This document shows positions 50,117 to 64,000 of a stretch of 64,000 nt of DNA, in pieces. How positions within the stretch are numbered: position 1 is the stretch's first letter; every line of letters begins with the position of its first letter. The translations under genes were made by a program, and so were the position numbers. This DNA is from Streptococcus ovis DSM 16829. GTDB taxonomy: Bacteria > Bacillota > Bacilli > Lactobacillales > Streptococcaceae. The notes under the pieces were generated by a model. That model had not been told where the DNA came from, made no database searches, and saw only the letters and a list, made by a program, of their open reading frames with translations. The stretch is from NCBI RefSeq assembly GCF_000380125.1, contig NZ_KB904582.1, forward strand, positions 33,888 through 97,887, written 5' to 3'.

Positions 50117-53100
50117 CTAAAATAAATCATCAAAAAGGCTGAGCTGGTTATCTTCTGGCATATTGCCCAAAATCCCCATGTCGTCCATCTTATCCACAAG
50201 GGTTGTAGAGAGTCCGCCACGCTTACGGAGTTCTGTCTTAGAAAGGAATTCACCCTCCTCACGTGCTGACACGACCTGTTTAGCAACGTTCTCACCAAGA
50301 CCATCCATAGCTACAAATGGTGGAATAAGCGTATCTCCTTCAATCTTGAATTCAATCGCTTCTGAATTGTATAAATCTAACTTGCCAAACTTGAAGCCAC
50401 GTTCCAACATTTCATTGACGATTTCAAGTGTCGTATAAAGGTCAATTTCGACATTTGAAGCCTCATTATTCTTGCGCTTGTCTGCGATTTCTTTCATCTT
50501 GGCTTTCACCTTATCCAGGCCACCTGACATGGTTGCCAAATCAAAGGCTTTCGCACGAATAGAGAAGTAGGCAGCATAGTAGTAAAGCGGGTGATGGACT
50601 TTGAAATAGGCCACGCGCAAGGCCATCATAACATAGGCCGCCGCATGGGCTTTCGGGAACATGTACTTGATTTTTCCACAGGACTCAATGTACCAGTCTG
50701 GTACGTTATTCTCCTTCATTGCCTGGATATAACCATTTCGCTCTTCTTCGGAAATCTTGAGCCACATGCCCTTCCGCACGCGCTCCATGATATTGAAGGC
50801 CATCTTCGGCTGCAAGCCTGCGTGCATCAAATACACCATGATATCATCCCGACAGCCGATAACAGTAGACAAATCTGCAATACCAGCCTTGATCAAATCT
50901 TGCGCATTTCCCAGCCATACATCGGTACCATGAGACAGACCTGACAGCTGTAAAAGCTCCGCAAAGGTAGTTGGATGCGTCTCTTCTACCATGCCTCGAA
51001 CGAAGTTGGTTCCGAACTCAGGAATTCCCAGCATCCCTGTCGGCGTGCCAATCTGCTCCGGCGTAACACCCAGAATATCCGTTCCTGTAAAGAGTGCCAT
51101 CACACCCTCATCATCAAAAGGAATGGTGTTAGGATCAATTCCTGATAGCTGTTGCAATTTCCGAACCATGGTCGGATCATCGTGTCCAAGGACGTCGAGC
51201 TTCAAGACATTTTCATCAATATCGTGGAAGTTAAAGTGAGTCGTTTGCCACTCAGCTGTCACATCATCAGCTGGATACTGGAAAGGCGTGAAATCATACA
51301 CATCCATATAGTCTGGAATAACAACAATCCCCCCTGGGTGCTGACCTGTCGTCCGTTTCACACCAGCCGCTCCCGCCGCAAGACGTTCTACTTCAACATC
51401 GCGATAGAATTTCCCGTAGTCCCGTTCATAGCCCCGCACAAAACCATAAGCTGTCTTGGCCGCAACGGTACCAACGGTCCCTGCACGAAAGGCATAATCT
51501 TCGCCAAAAATGTCCCGTACATCTAAATGGGCATACGGTTGGTCATCCCCTGAAAAGTTCAAATCAATATCGGGTACCTTGTCCCCATCAAATCCAAGGA
51601 AGGTCTCAAAGGGGATATCCTGTCCATCTTTTGATAGCTTATGTCCACACTCTGGACAGTCCTTATCTGGCATATCAAAGCCCGAACCATACGTTCCATC
51701 TGTAATAAATTCTGAATATTGGCAGGACGGGCAAACATAATGCGGTGGCATCGGATTCACCTCAGTGATCCCAATCATGGTCGCCACAAAGCTAGACCCA
51801 ACTGACCCCCTGGAACCAACCAAATAGCCACGTGCATTGGAACGATGTACCAACATCTGCGAAGCGAGATAAATCACAGCAAAACCGTTTCCGAGAATAG
51901 AGGTCAATTCTTTTTCAATCCGTCGGTCAATGATGTCAGGCAGAGGATTTCCATAAATTTCAAAGGCCTTTTGATAGGTCAGTTCCGCAACTGTCTCTTC
52001 GGCTTTTTCAATATAAGGGGTATAGAGGTCCTTTTTGACCACCTCGACGTCCTCAAAACGCTCCAACATGGCATTGGTACTGGTGATGACAATCTCTCTT
52101 GCCACTGCTTCTCCTAGAAAGGCAAATTCATCCAGCATTTCATTAGTTGTCCGGAAATGTGCCTTAGGCAATGGTGCAGGCTGAGCGGACTCCCCATGTC
52201 CAATTGGGCGGTTCATCATTGCCCCTTGCCCTAGCGCACGTACGATAATTTCACGGTAAATTTCTTCCTCAGGATCAATATAATGAACATTTCCTGTTGC
52301 GAGAACTGGCAAATTCGCCCTATGTCCCACTTCAATCAAATTCTTGATGAGAGTATGGATTTCCTCCATATTTTTAAACTGCTCACGCGCTATTAGTGGT
52401 TCATAGAGGGCTGGTGGCATCACTTCAATGAAGTCATAATAGCCAGCTGTCTTCACCGCATCGTCTATTCCTTTAGATACTAATACATCAAAAACTTCAC
52501 CCTCTTGACAGGCAGTCCCCAGAAGCAAGCCTTCACGGTGAGCATCCAAGACTGTCCGTGGAATCCGAGGCACTCCTTCAAAATATTTGGTATTGGATAA
52601 GGATACCAGTTTAAAAATATTTTTAAGTCCCACCTGATTGGTCACATAGATAGTCGCATGTTTCACACGCGCCTTTTTATAAGAATCCTCTGATATTAGT
52701 TTTGTATTTAAATCTTGAAGTTTGGTCAGTCCATGCTTTTCCTCCGCTTCTCTGAGGAAAATAAAGAGTAGACGGCCTGTTGCTTCCGCATCGTAATTCG
52801 CCATGTGGTGATGATCCAAGGCCACTCCAAATCGCTTGGTCAAAGGTCCCAAACCATGACGCTTATACTCTGGATAAAGATTTCGAGCAAATTCTAAGGT
52901 ATCAATGACCGGCTGGCTAATCTGAGCCAAGCCATGCCGCTCATAGTTGGCATTCATAAAGCCCACGTCGAAGCTAGCATTGTGAGCCACAAGAACTGTA
53001 TCTTCACAAAAGGCCTGAAATTCCTGCAGCACTTGTGCTAACGGTTTGGCATTGCGGACGTGTTCGTCCGTAATCCCCGTCAAGTCCGTCGTAAACTGAC

Positions 53101-54532
53101 TGAGCGGATGACCTGGGTTGATGAATTCATCAAATTCAGCAATAATATTGCCCTTGTACATCTTCGAAGCCGCAATCTGAATCAAATCATTGTAGACCGC
53201 TGAAAGTCCTGTCGTTTCTACGTCAAATACGACATAGGTTGCTTCCTTCAAATCCACATCCGCTTCATTATAGGTAATAGGCACACTGTCTTCTACAATG
53301 TTCGCTTCCATCCCAAAAATTGCTTTAATGCCAGCTTTTTTCGCAGCATGATATCCGTGTGGGAAAGACTGAACATTCCCATGGTCGGTAATAGCAATGG
53401 CTTTGTGCCCCCATTTAGCAGCACGAGCAATGAGGTCTTCCACTGGTGGCAAGGCATCCATGGTGGACATATTGGTATGGGCATGAAATTCAACACGTTT
53501 TTCATTTTCAGGCATCAAATCCTTACGAATCTCATGCTTGACTTCCTGCACTTCCTGCACATTCATAGTCAGGTCACGGGTGAAATTGTTCATCTCCACA
53601 TTTCCCCGTACACGAAGCCAATTCCCTTTTTTCACCATATCAAATTTCTGAGCCTCTTCTTCATTTTTAGCCCATTTTTGCAAAGTAAACGAAGAAGAAT
53701 AGTCAGTCATTTTAAAATTGATAATCACACGACCGGTCCGCGTCGTCTTCTGCTCCGCTTCAAACACCAATCCTTCAAATACCAGCTGGTTTTCTTCCGT
53801 TTCGACATCTGCCATTCGTGTAATCTCTGCCTTATCCAGATTTGCCCGTGTTTGTCGTGGTTTTTTAAATTCTTGGAAAGAAGGTTGAGGCGCTGCTTCA
53901 GGAGGAGGAGCCATTTGTGCCAACTGTTCGAGTGCTGTCAAGGTTTCCTCGTGTGCTTGTTGGTAAATCTCTTCATTTTGTGCATGGAATTGTGCCTCTA
54001 TATTCTCTGTCATTTCAGTAGAAATAGATAAGTCAACTTGCAACTGTCCAAATCCAAACCGAGAAAATTGTTCTGCTAAATTTGGCAGATGATTTTTTCG
54101 AAAATGAGGTGTATCAATCGTCGCCGGTCCTTTAATAAAGAGAATCCCTTCTCTATAATCGACTTCTAAGGACTGATAAAGAGATTTGAAGCCTGCACTT
54201 TGGCAGAGTTCTTCTTCAAAAGCCGCCTGGTAATAGGCTTGTAAAATAGAAGTTTCTAAACATGGATGATCTGCCATCAAGCTAAATTTCACCTGATAAC
54301 CCAATTTAGCAAATTCATTTGATAAATGGGCTTTTAGGACTTGGTAATGGGCCAGTTCAAGCGTCGTCTCAAAACGGAAGACAAATTCCCAAAGCTTGCT
54401 GACTTTGTGGATGACAACATCTTCAATCGCTCCATGAGAAAAAGCACTTGACTGTCGTAGTTCAAGTGGCATTCCTATCTGTTCTAATAGCAACTGAAAT
54501 TTATCGATCATAGCATTTCCCCTGTCTCTCAT
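50117..54532 (-). CDS. polC: DNA polymerase III alpha subunit, PolC type
   Basis: A 1471-residue replicative polymerase of low-GC Gram-positives. In order: N-terminal domain, OB-fold (~240-330), PHP domain ([15 protein letters not shown] near 350 and [10 protein letters not shown]), an inserted proofreading exonuclease ([12 protein letters not shown] near 430, then [13 protein letters not shown]) and the palm with [12 protein letters not shown] near 985. The zinc-finger-like CPSCQYSEF...CPECGH region is at ~945-985. The frame is intact. It lies after proS, in the streptococcal order rseP-proS-polC. Confidence 0.97.
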   Translation of the reverse strand: MRDRGNAMIDKFQLLLEQIGMPLELRQSSAFSHGAIEDVVIHKVSKLWEFVFRFETTLELAHYQVLKAHLSNEFAKLGYQVKFSLMADHPCLETSILQAYYQAAFEEELCQSAGFKSLYQSLEVDYREGILFIKGPATIDTPHFRKNHLPNLAEQFSRFGFGQLQVDLSISTEMTENIEAQFHAQNEEIYQQAHEETLTALEQLAQMAPPPEAAPQPSFQEFKKPRQTRANLDKAEITRMADVETEENQLVFEGLVFEAEQKTTRTGRVIINFKMTDYSSSFTLQKWAKNEEEAQKFDMVKKGNWLRVRGNVEMNNFTRDLTMNVQEVQEVKHEIRKDLMPENEKRVEFHAHTNMSTMDALPPVEDLIARAAKWGHKAIAITDHGNVQSFPHGYHAAKKAGIKAIFGMEANIVEDSVPITYNEADVDLKEATYVVFDVETTGLSAVYNDLIQIAASKMYKGNIIAEFDEFINPGHPLSQFTTDLTGITDEHVRNAKPLAQVLQEFQAFCEDTVLVAHNASFDVGFMNANYERHGLAQISQPVIDTLEFARNLYPEYKRHGLGPLTKRFGVALDHHHMANYDAEATGRLLFIFLREAEEKHGLTKLQDLNTKLISEDSYKKARVKHATIYVTNQVGLKNIFKLVSLSNTKYFEGVPRIPRTVLDAHREGLLLGTACQEGEVFDVLVSKGIDDAVKTAGYYDFIEVMPPALYEPLIAREQFKNMEEIHTLIKNLIEVGHRANLPVLATGNVHYIDPEEEIYREIIVRALGQGAMMNRPIGHGESAQPAPLPKAHFRTTNEMLDEFAFLGEAVAREIVITSTNAMLERFEDVEVVKKDLYTPYIEKAEETVAELTYQKAFEIYGNPLPDIIDRRIEKELTSILGNGFAVIYLASQMLVHRSNARGYLVGSRGSVGSSFVATMIGITEVNPMPPHYVCPSCQYSEFITDGTYGSGFDMPDKDCPECGHKLSKDGQDIPFETFLGFDGDKVPDIDLNFSGDDQPYAHLDVRDIFGEDYAFRAGTVGTVAAKTAYGFVRGYERDYGKFYRDVEVERLAAGAAGVKRTTGQHPGGIVVIPDYMDVYDFTPFQYPADDVTAEWQTTHFNFHDIDENVLKLDVLGHDDPTMVRKLQQLSGIDPNTIPFDDEGVMALFTGTDILGVTPEQIGTPTGMLGIPEFGTNFVRGMVEETHPTTFAELLQLSGLSHGTDVWLGNAQDLIKAGIADLSTVIGCRDDIMVYLMHAGLQPKMAFNIMERVRKGMWLKISEEERNGYIQAMKENNVPDWYIESCGKIKYMFPKAHAAAYVMMALRVAYFKVHHPLYYYAAYFSIRAKAFDLATMSGGLDKVKAKMKEIADKRKNNEASNVEIDLYTTLEIVNEMLERGFKFGKLDLYNSEAIEFKIEGDTLIPPFVAMDGLGENVAKQVVSAREEGEFLSKTELRKRGGLSTTLVDKMDDMGILGNMPEDNQLSLFDDLF

Positions 54533-54593
54533 TACACTTATTTTACCATAAAATGTGTGACATTTCGAGACAGAGGTAGGTCACCATTCTCAT

Positions 54594-54624
54594 AAAAAAG
54601 AAACCTGCAATTGCAAGTTTCTTT
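54594..54624 (-). terminator. Terminator after proS
   Basis: AAAGAAACCTGCAA pairs with TTGCAAGTTTCTTT, A-rich upstream and T-rich on the minus strand after the stem. It separates proS from polC. Confidence 0.85.
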
Positions 54625-54631
54625 CAGTTCG

Positions 54632-56591
<1,960 letters not shown>

Positions 56592-57851
56592 TTAGAAGAA
56601 GACACGCATAATATCATTCCAAGTGACTGCAATCATCAAGACAAACATGATGGCAACGCCCACTAATGTAATATACGATTCTGTTTCTTGTTTCAATGGT
56701 TTCCGACGAATCAATTCAATCAGATTCATCAAAATCTTTCCACCATCCAAGGCCGGAATTGGAATCAGATTAAAAATCCCAAGGTTAATGGACAGCATCG
56801 CTAATAGATTGAGCACGGAAGTAAAGCCATGTTCTGCCGCCTGTGAGCTGACATTGTAGATGGCAACAGGCCCCCCCAATTGATGAATATCAAAACGGGC
56901 AATAATATTTTTCAAAGCTGTCACAATTAAGAGCGCTGTTGAGGCCGTCTCTTTAAAACCACCAACGACCTTATCCACAAACCCAGTCTTTAGATACGGA
57001 GACACACCTAGACGATACGCACCGTCCACCTTCTGCGTGACAACTGTCACTTCTTTTACCGTGCCTGCCTGCTCTACCTCAAGCGCTAATTCTGGTGCTT
57101 TTTTAGCCCCGTCGCTTGCTTTTGCAATAGCAACCACGATGTCATCATAATCTTCCACCACTACACCATTGATGGTTTGCAAACGGGCTCCCGTTTCTAC
57201 ACCAGCAGCCTGTAAAGCACCGCCATCTACCACCGTTACTTGATTGGTCTGGGTATCAGGGACACCTCCCTGTAAGAAAAAGAGGAGGATAAAAGCCAAC
57301 AAGCCAAGAATGAAATTATTCATCGGACCTGCAAAGTTAGTGATGAGCCTTCCCCAGATAGACGCATTTTGGTATTGTACATCTAGTGGAGCAATCCGCA
57401 CTTCTGTCCCATCTTCTTCCACAATGGTCGCGTCGTGGTCCACCTTGAACGTTTTTTCTTCCTCTAACACAAGACCGGTTATTTCCAGCTTACTTTCAAA
57501 ATCAAAAGAAGTCACATTCATGGGGAGGCTCGTATTGTCCAACATTTTATTCGACAGATTGATTCGAGTCACAATCCCTTCATCATTAATGGTCAACGAG
57601 ACAGGCGTGCCGGTTTTAATCTCGGTCGTGTCTTCACCCCAACCAGCCATCCGAACATAGCCACCCAAGGGCAGTATACGGATGGTGTAGGCCGTCCCAT
57701 CTTTTCCAGTATGTGCAAAGATTTTCGGACCCATTCCAATGGCAAACTCTCGGACAAGAATGCCCGATTTTTTCGCAAAATAGAAATGTCCAAATTCATG
57801 GACAACCACTATCACACCAAATATAAAGATAAAGGCAATAATTCCCTGCAT
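56592..57851 (-). CDS. rseP: Site-2 intramembrane protease RseP/Eep
   Basis: A 419-residue zinc metalloprotease. HEFGH in [16 protein letters not shown] near residue 18 and the later [13 protein letters not shown] give the catalytic site; a PDZ-like domain lies at ~195-285 and four membrane helices anchor it. In streptococci and enterococci it cleaves anti-sigma factors and pheromone-precursor signal peptides (Eep). It lies 9 bases after cdsA, in the standard uppS-cdsA-eep order, and is well conserved. Confidence 0.95.
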   Translation of the reverse strand: MQGIIAFIFIFGVIVVVHEFGHFYFAKKSGILVREFAIGMGPKIFAHTGKDGTAYTIRILPLGGYVRMAGWGEDTTEIKTGTPVSLTINDEGIVTRINLSNKMLDNTSLPMNVTSFDFESKLEITGLVLEEEKTFKVDHDATIVEEDGTEVRIAPLDVQYQNASIWGRLITNFAGPMNNFILGLLAFILLFFLQGGVPDTQTNQVTVVDGGALQAAGVETGARLQTINGVVVEDYDDIVVAIAKASDGAKKAPELALEVEQAGTVKEVTVVTQKVDGAYRLGVSPYLKTGFVDKVVGGFKETASTALLIVTALKNIIARFDIHQLGGPVAIYNVSSQAAEHGFTSVLNLLAMLSINLGIFNLIPIPALDGGKILMNLIELIRRKPLKQETESYITLVGVAIMFVLMIAVTWNDIMRVFF

Positions 57852-57860
57852 AGATTCTCC

Positions 57861-58667
57861 TTAAAATAATCCAAAGAAGTGCATCAACGGAAAGACAAAA
57901 ATCAAACTGTCAAAACGATCTAAAATACCGCCGTGTCCTGGAATTAACTTTCCAGAATCTTTGACACCAAAATGGCGCTTGATGGCACTTTCAACCAAGT
58001 CTCCAAATTGAGCAAAAATTGAAAAGAGGGCTACTAATCCCATCATTTCAAGGAAGGAATACTGACCTGCCAATTGCTTGTCAAACAACAAGAAGATGGC
58101 AGCAACAACCACTGCTGAAAGAATGCCACCCAGACTACCTTCAAGCGTTTTATTCGGAGAAACCCTTGGCATCAACTTACGACGTCCAATTTGACGACCA
58201 ATCATATACGCTCCAATATCCGTTGCCCAGACGATAAAAAGCGCAAAGAGAACGGTGTTAATACCATCCATTCGAGCACTGACTAGCTGATGAAAACCAA
58301 ATCCGACATATAAACTCGAAGCAATCGGATACACCACATCAGAATACGAATATTGACCAATTTGAAAAACGACAGATGAGAGCAGCAAGAGCACTACAAT
58401 TGCATAGGCTGTATAATTCCCATCCGTTGGCAGAAAAGAAAGGTAGTTCTCCAAAGGCAGAGTCAATACGAGAGCTGCCAGCATGGCCAAGACGCCTTCG
58501 ATGGAACTCGGCGACAATCGATTCATCTTCAACAGTTCTGCTGTCCCAATCATAGCTAATAAACCGATTAACAACTGAAATGGGACCCCTCCCATCACAA
58601 GTAAGGGGATAAAAATAACGAGGGCTAAGGCTCCGAAAACAACCCGCTTTTGTAAATCTTTATTCAT
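57861..58667 (-). CDS. cdsA: Phosphatidate cytidylyltransferase
   Basis: An integral membrane enzyme of 268 residues making CDP-diacylglycerol, the precursor of phospholipids. About eight membrane segments. The C-terminal signature SPNKTLEGSLGG followed by KRHFGVKDSGKLIPGHGGILDRFDS is the CDS motif with catalytic acids. The start at 58667 gives MNKDLQKRV, the usual N-terminus; ATGs at 58670 and further upstream are in frame. It lies 10 bases after uppS. Confidence 0.95.
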   Translation of the reverse strand: MNKDLQKRVVFGALALVIFIPLLVMGGVPFQLLIGLLAMIGTAELLKMNRLSPSSIEGVLAMLAALVLTLPLENYLSFLPTDGNYTAYAIVVLLLLSSVVFQIGQYSYSDVVYPIASSLYVGFGFHQLVSARMDGINTVLFALFIVWATDIGAYMIGRQIGRRKLMPRVSPNKTLEGSLGGILSAVVVAAIFLLFDKQLAGQYSFLEMMGLVALFSIFAQFGDLVESAIKRHFGVKDSGKLIPGHGGILDRFDSLIFVFPLMHFFGLF

Positions 58668-58677
58668 CATATTCTCC

Positions 58678-59433
58678 TTAAATGCCACCAAATCGACGAT
58701 GGCGACGATTGTATTCTACAATAGCCTCTTTCAATGCTTGTTCATCAAAATCGGGCCAGGCAATATCGGTAAAATACAGCTCACTGTATGCTGTCTGCCA
58801 CGGCAAAAAGTTACTCAACCGGATTTCACCACTCGTCCGAATCACCAAATCGGGATCCCGCAATCGATCTGGTAAACTCCCTGTATAGAGATAATCTGCG
58901 ATGACAGCCTCGTCAATATCACCGGGATTAAACTTAGCATCCAAGGCATCCTGTACGATTGATTTAACTGCTCGTGTCAACTCATCACGGCCACCATAAT
59001 TCAGTGCAAAGTTCAAGATTAAACCAGTATTGTTCTTAGTCTTTTCTTCTGCTTTTTGCAAGGCATTCAAAGTGGCTTCTGGCAGGCGTGTATGGTCTCC
59101 AATCATCTGAATTTTCACATTATTGGCATGCAAATCAGGTACATACTTATCATAAAATTCTACTGGAAGATTCATGATGAACTTCACTTCCTTTTCAGGA
59201 CGCGACCAATTTTCTGTGGAGAAAGCATAGACTGTCAACACCTTGACACCCATATCTGAAGCAGATTTCGTGACTGCCTGAAGGGCATCCATCCCTGCCT
59301 TATGCCCCATAATACGGGGTTGCATCCGTTTCTTCGCCCAACGACCATTTCCATCCATAATGATGGCAATATGCTTAGGGACCTCTAAAACGATATCTTC
59401 TGTTTGTTTCTTTCCAAAACCAAAGCTAAACAT
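58678..59433 (-). CDS. uppS: Isoprenyl transferase (undecaprenyl pyrophosphate synthase)
   Basis: A 251-residue cis-prenyltransferase that makes undecaprenyl diphosphate, the lipid carrier for peptidoglycan and wall polymers. Signature IAIIMDGNGRWAKKR (residues ~22-36), with the catalytic Asp, GHKAGMDALQ, YAFSTENWSRP and the C-terminal WPDFDEQALKEAIVEYNRR. First gene of the uppS-cdsA-rseP run. Full length. Confidence 0.96.
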   Translation of the reverse strand: MFSFGFGKKQTEDIVLEVPKHIAIIMDGNGRWAKKRMQPRIMGHKAGMDALQAVTKSASDMGVKVLTVYAFSTENWSRPEKEVKFIMNLPVEFYDKYVPDLHANNVKIQMIGDHTRLPEATLNALQKAEEKTKNNTGLILNFALNYGGRDELTRAVKSIVQDALDAKFNPGDIDEAVIADYLYTGSLPDRLRDPDLVIRTSGEIRLSNFLPWQTAYSELYFTDIAWPDFDEQALKEAIVEYNRRHRRFGGI

Positions 59434-59518
59434 AGTATTTCCTCATTGATAAAATCATTTTATTATACCACATTTTGGACAAATATAGCCAATTTGAGAT
59501 AAAAAGAAGGTGAAGAGG

Positions 59519-60283
59519 CTATTCCTCTTCACCTTTGTAGCTTCGATTGTTACTTTTGAGAACTGTCCAGTACCAAGAAACCTCTGTATAGCCCTGATGC
59601 TCATACATGGCTCTGTTTTCTTCTTCCGAGATTAGAATAACTTTCTGATAATCTGCAATGGCAGCTAGTTGGAGGGCTGTCCCAATGCCACGACCACGGT
59701 ATTCCTTAGCCACGTGGAAATCATCGACTTCAACGTATGCACCAAAAAACCAAGCAGTGACATCTCCGATAATTTTATCCCCCTCCAAAGCTAGATAGAC
59801 CTTGGAAGAATTCGACAAGAGAGTTTCCTCGTGGTCTGCCTTCATCTGATTCGCATAGACCTGTCCGTATTCCAAATTGCCTTGATATTTCATTTGGATA
59901 TAGGTTTCCAGATGCTCTTCTGTTAACTCTACAATCTTGATGGCACCAAGATCACGGGGGGGCAGTTGCAATTGGTCTACAGAATTGGTAAACACTAGGT
60001 GCTTGGAAAATTCAAACCCTTGCTCCTCCAACTCCTTCCGTAGCACATCTGAAAACTCTTCTTTCTCTGCAAAAAAGAGAAAGGCAAAATCGCTCGCGTA
60101 ATTAGCTTGTTCATCTGCTATATAGGCCAAATCTACCTTCAGTTCATCTACTGTCGGCATCACCTTGTAGCTTAGATAATTTGAAAAATACCGTTCTGAT
60201 GTGACAGGATTTTTAAAATACTTGAAGCGGTCATTTTCTTTATAAATCGGTTCTCCAGATTCTAGTAGTTCCTTATAGTTCAT
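59519..60283 (-). CDS. GNAT-family acetyltransferase with an N-terminal extension
   Basis: A 254-residue protein. The N-terminal half (~1-130, MNYKELLESGEPIYKENDR) is a separate domain of unknown function that often precedes a GNAT domain. The C-terminal half (~140-240) has the acetyl-CoA loop VAKEYRGRGIGTALQLA. The substrate is unknown; it lies between yajC and uppS with no link to either pathway. Standard length and GNAT fold make the call reliable. Confidence 0.85.
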   Translation of the reverse strand: MNYKELLESGEPIYKENDRFKYFKNPVTSERYFSNYLSYKVMPTVDELKVDLAYIADEQANYASDFAFLFFAEKEEFSDVLRKELEEQGFEFSKHLVFTNSVDQLQLPPRDLGAIKIVELTEEHLETYIQMKYQGNLEYGQVYANQMKADHEETLLSNSSKVYLALEGDKIIGDVTAWFFGAYVEVDDFHVAKEYRGRGIGTALQLAAIADYQKVILISEEENRAMYEHQGYTEVSWYWTVLKSNNRSYKGEEE

Positions 60284-60321
60284 CCTATCCTCCCTTGTTT
60301 ACAAAAAAAGAATAACAGATG

Positions 60322-60633
60322 TTATTCTTCAATGGCGCTTTCTGTTTGTTCAGCCGTTTCTTCGACAGCTACTTCTGTACTTGTTGCTGCCTCTTTGACA
60401 CGGTTGCGAATAGCAGAACGGTCGAAAGTCAAGTAGACACCATCAATGTCTAAGACGACCTTTTGTTCATTGATTTCATCAACGATACCATAAAGGCCAC
60501 CGATGGTCACAATCTCGTCACCTTTTTTAATTTGGCTGAGACTGTCCATACGATTTTTTTGTTGCTTGCGTTGTGAATAAAACATCCACGCTACCATCGC
60601 TAACATCAGCGCTGGAAAAAATAATTGTTCCAT
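60322..60633 (-). CDS. yajC: Preprotein translocase subunit YajC
   Basis: A 103-residue membrane protein with one N-terminal helix (FPALMLAMVAWMFYS), then FYSQRKQQKNRMDSLSQIKKGDEIVTIGGLYGIV, the YajC signature, and an acidic tail. It associates with SecDF in many bacteria. Streptococci often lack secDF, so its partner here is uncertain. It follows the phosphoesterase gene and precedes the GNAT gene. Confidence 0.93.
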   Translation of the reverse strand: MEQLFFPALMLAMVAWMFYSQRKQQKNRMDSLSQIKKGDEIVTIGGLYGIVDEINEQKVVLDIDGVYLTFDRSAIRNRVKEAATSTEVAVEETAEQTESAIEE

Positions 60634-60691
60634 GAGTAACTCCCTTTTTTCTAATAATTTTTATTATATCAAATTTAACCTTGAATGCCAA

Positions 60692-61537
60692 TCAACTACT
60701 TGACGCGAAATAGGTTTTAACCTCATCCACATACCCATACTGCTGATTATAGGCTGCAAGGCGTTTTTCATCATGTGTATAGGTGTAACCTTCACGCACT
60801 AGTCGCTCATAGAGCTCGAGGTATGGCAAGCCTTTCTTCTTAGCCAACGCAATCTCATCCTCCACATCATAGGCCACCTTACGAAACTGGATCTGGTCAA
60901 TCTCCGCTTCACCTAACGTCAGCACTAAATAATGTGCTCGCAAATCCAGCGGTACCTCCTCCCATTCGTAAAAGGGTTGGCCAATAGAACCAGGATTCAA
61001 AATCTGCCGTCCATACTGGTCATAACGGAACACTTGATGGTGAATGTGGGCATAAATCGCTACATCAACTTCCCGGTCCGGAAACAGTTTGTCTATTTCT
61101 TTCTGAGGCGCTGGCACGGTTAATTCTGGTCCATAATGCTTGTCCGGCAGGTTGTGAGAAAGCTGAAAACGAAGGCCATTGCGTTCCACTTTTTGCGTAA
61201 TAGGAAAGGTACGTAGCCACTCCAAACTTTCTTGGGATAGATTTTCTAATACATACTGGTTGAGGCGGTAGAGGTGAACGGAACGTGCGGAGGAGAGGTC
61301 AAGTGGTTCTGATGTCACTACTTCCCTATCTTCCCACTCATCCCAGTTGCCACGGACACAGACCGTCACATTCAACTGCCGCAACTGCGCAACCATCTCT
61401 TCTCCTCCAGGACCAGGTCCACATAAGTCGCCCAAGAACCAATACTCTTCCACGCCGAGAGATTTCGCATCCGCTAAGACAGCTTCAAAGGCAGTCTGAT
61501 TGCCGTGAATATCTGCTAAGATTGCAATTTTTGTCAT
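60692..61537 (-). CDS. Metallophosphoesterase (YfcE/MJ0936-like)
   Basis: A 281-residue calcineurin-like phosphoesterase. The five metal-binding motifs are seen as ILADIHGNQTAFEA (residues 5-18), GDLCGPGPGGEE, RGNWDEW, SHNLP and AHIHHQ. An NPGSIGQP segment completes the YfcE-like pattern. The likely activity is on phosphodiesters or phosphomonoesters; the natural substrate is not known. It is preceded by the purA terminator region and may be separately transcribed. Confidence 0.85.
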   Translation of the reverse strand: MTKIAILADIHGNQTAFEAVLADAKSLGVEEYWFLGDLCGPGPGGEEMVAQLRQLNVTVCVRGNWDEWEDREVVTSEPLDLSSARSVHLYRLNQYVLENLSQESLEWLRTFPITQKVERNGLRFQLSHNLPDKHYGPELTVPAPQKEIDKLFPDREVDVAIYAHIHHQVFRYDQYGRQILNPGSIGQPFYEWEEVPLDLRAHYLVLTLGEAEIDQIQFRKVAYDVEDEIALAKKKGLPYLELYERLVREGYTYTHDEKRLAAYNQQYGYVDEVKTYFASSS

Positions 61538-61553
61538 CAGATTTCCTTACTAG

Positions 61554-61576
61554 AAAAGAGCGTTCCCGCTCTTTTT
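61554..61576 (-). terminator. Terminator after purA
   Basis: On the minus strand AAAGAGCG-GGAA-CGCTCTTTTC forms an 8-base stem with T-rich sequence, directly after the purA stop. Confidence 0.8.
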
Positions 61577-61586
61577 CAACTATTTG

Positions 61587-63008
<1,422 letters not shown>

Positions 63009-63116
63009 TCAAAAATAGAAAAGACGAATATTTGTTCTGATTTCAGCCCCAAAATACTTATGCCGCCGAATAATATTGAAAATCTCTTTTAAATTTTCAA
63101 TCCCTGTATCAAAAAT

Positions 63117-63145
63117 TTGTTTTTAGGCTGGAAAGGCGATAAAAT
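63117..63145 (+). promoter_or_regulatory. Putative gshF promoter
   Basis: TTGTTT (63117-63122) and TAAAAT (63140-63145) have a 17-base spacer, 29 bases upstream of the ATG at 63174. Confidence 0.55.
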
Positions 63146-63173
63146 AAGGATATTATCAAAGTAGAGGCATCTT

Positions 63174-64000
63174 ATGAACTTATCAAGATTATTACAAGAC
63201 GCTCCCCAAAATTTGCCCATTTTACAGGGAACTTTTGGACTCGAGCGCGAATCTCTTCGGATTAACCAGAACCATCGAGTGGCGCAAACTGCTCACCCTT
63301 TAGTTTTTGGTAGCCGTAATTTCCATCCCTTCATCCAGACTGATTACAGCGAACCACAACTCGAATTGATCACACCTATTGCTTCGTCTACAAAAGAAGC
63401 CCTGCGCATCTTAGGGGCCATCACGGATGTTGCCAGTCGTTCCATCAGCAAAGACGAATACCTCTGGCCACTCTCTATGCCACCCCAAGTGACAGAAGAT
63501 GAGATACAAATCGCTGCATTAGACAATCCCTATGAATATCAATATCGAGTTGGCTTGGGACAACGCTACGGAAAACTCCTCCAGTCCATGAGTGGCATCC
63601 ATTATAATTTTGAATTAGGGAAAGAATTAATCCAGCAACTTTTTCAACTCAGTGGATATGACAATCTGGTCGCTTTTAAAAACGATCTGTATTTGAAACT
63701 CGCACAAAATTTTTTGCATTATCGTTGGTTTTTGACCTATTTATATGGAGCAACTCCTCTAGCAGAAGAGGGATTCTTGAAAGATGCGCCAGAATTCCCT
63801 GTTCGCTCGCTGCGTAATAGCCAATATGGTTATGTCAATTCAGACGATGTTGCGATTTCTTTTGCTAGTCTAGAACAATACGTTACAGATTTAGAAACGA
63901 CAGTCCAATCTGGTAAACTGTCTGCAGAGAAAGAATTTTATTCAGCTGTTCGCCTACGTGGTAGCAAACACAATCGAGATTATTTAACCCAAGGAATTCG
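63174..64000 (+). CDS. gshF: Bifunctional glutamate-cysteine ligase/glutathione synthetase, partial (N-terminus)
   Basis: The first ~275 residues of a fused glutathione synthase of the GshF (GshAB) type, which makes gamma-glutamylcysteine and then glutathione in one protein. The visible part is the ligase domain, with QGTFGLERESLRIN near the start, QTDYSEPQLELITP, MSGIHYNFEL and AVRLRGSKHNRDYL. A full protein would be about 750 residues, so the ATP-grasp synthetase domain lies beyond the right edge. Start ATG at 63174 follows GTAGAGG. Confidence 0.92.
   Translation, partial: MNLSRLLQDAPQNLPILQGTFGLERESLRINQNHRVAQTAHPLVFGSRNFHPFIQTDYSEPQLELITPIASSTKEALRILGAITDVASRSISKDEYLWPLSMPPQVTEDEIQIAALDNPYEYQYRVGLGQRYGKLLQSMSGIHYNFELGKELIQQLFQLSGYDNLVAFKNDLYLKLAQNFLHYRWFLTYLYGATPLAEEGFLKDAPEFPVRSLRNSQYGYVNSDDVAISFASLEQYVTDLETTVQSGKLSAEKEFYSAVRLRGSKHNRDYLTQGI

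Overview
The window is chromosomal DNA of a low-GC Gram-positive bacterium, almost certainly a Streptococcus. The gene orders yajC/uppS/cdsA/rseP(eep)/proS/polC, rplM-rpsI, cysE/cysS/mrnC and rlmB/Rae1-type nuclease/degV are streptococcal, as are a PolC-type polymerase, a fused glutathione synthase (GshF), a FabK-type reductase and PepS. The species cannot be fixed from the sequence alone.

Layout. (1) 1-6454 is the right-hand part of an integrated mobile element whose tyrosine integrase abuts the 3' end of rpsI. It carries type I restriction-modification genes (hsdM, hsdS running off the left edge), a palindrome-rich non-coding segment that may be an origin of transfer, two MobC-like genes without a visible relaxase, a replisome-organizer gene broken by one frameshift, an HTH protein and a divergently transcribed repressor plus integrase. 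(2) 6455-7452 is rpsI-rplM with a probable autoregulatory leader. (3) 7522-9442 is a four-gene operon of three related membrane proteins and a small HTH regulator. (4) 9571-14873 is a membrane-anchored GH3 glycosidase with circularly permuted domains, divergent from a LytTR two-component system. (5) 14889-18203 holds degV, a NYN nuclease, rlmB and an ArAE/FUSC-like membrane protein. (6) 18347-27793 is a catabolic locus: PTS IIA, IIB and IIC, a glycyl radical enzyme and its activase, a fructose-6-phosphate-aldolase-type transaldolase, a GldA-type dehydrogenase and SorC and DeoR regulators. It reads best as an anaerobic route through 1-deoxy-fructose-6-phosphate to glyceraldehyde-3-phosphate and 1,2-propanediol. 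(7) 27861-50108 is mostly housekeeping and small accessory genes: mrnC, cysS, cysE, pnp, an aquaporin, rpsO, a PyrR-attenuated NCS2 permease, a stand-alone FabK paralogue, a CHAP-domain secreted protein, def, pepS and a PadR/HAAS-like membrane module. (8) 50117-64000 is the polC-proS-rseP-cdsA-uppS run, yajC, a phosphoesterase, purA and the 5' part of gshF.

How parts work together. In the catabolic locus the PTS would phosphorylate the incoming sugar, the radical enzyme would open or dehydrate it, the aldolase would cleave it and GldA would re-oxidise NADH. The two main promoters there share palindromes and short boxes that fit joint control by the two local regulators, and one promoter also carries a CcpA (cre) site. 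The mobile element has one regulatory hub, where repressor-like palindromes lie inside the spacers of two divergent promoters.

Most calls rest on reading the protein sequences and motifs directly. Function names come from family recognition without database searches, and the promoter, operator and RNA-structure calls are by eye.
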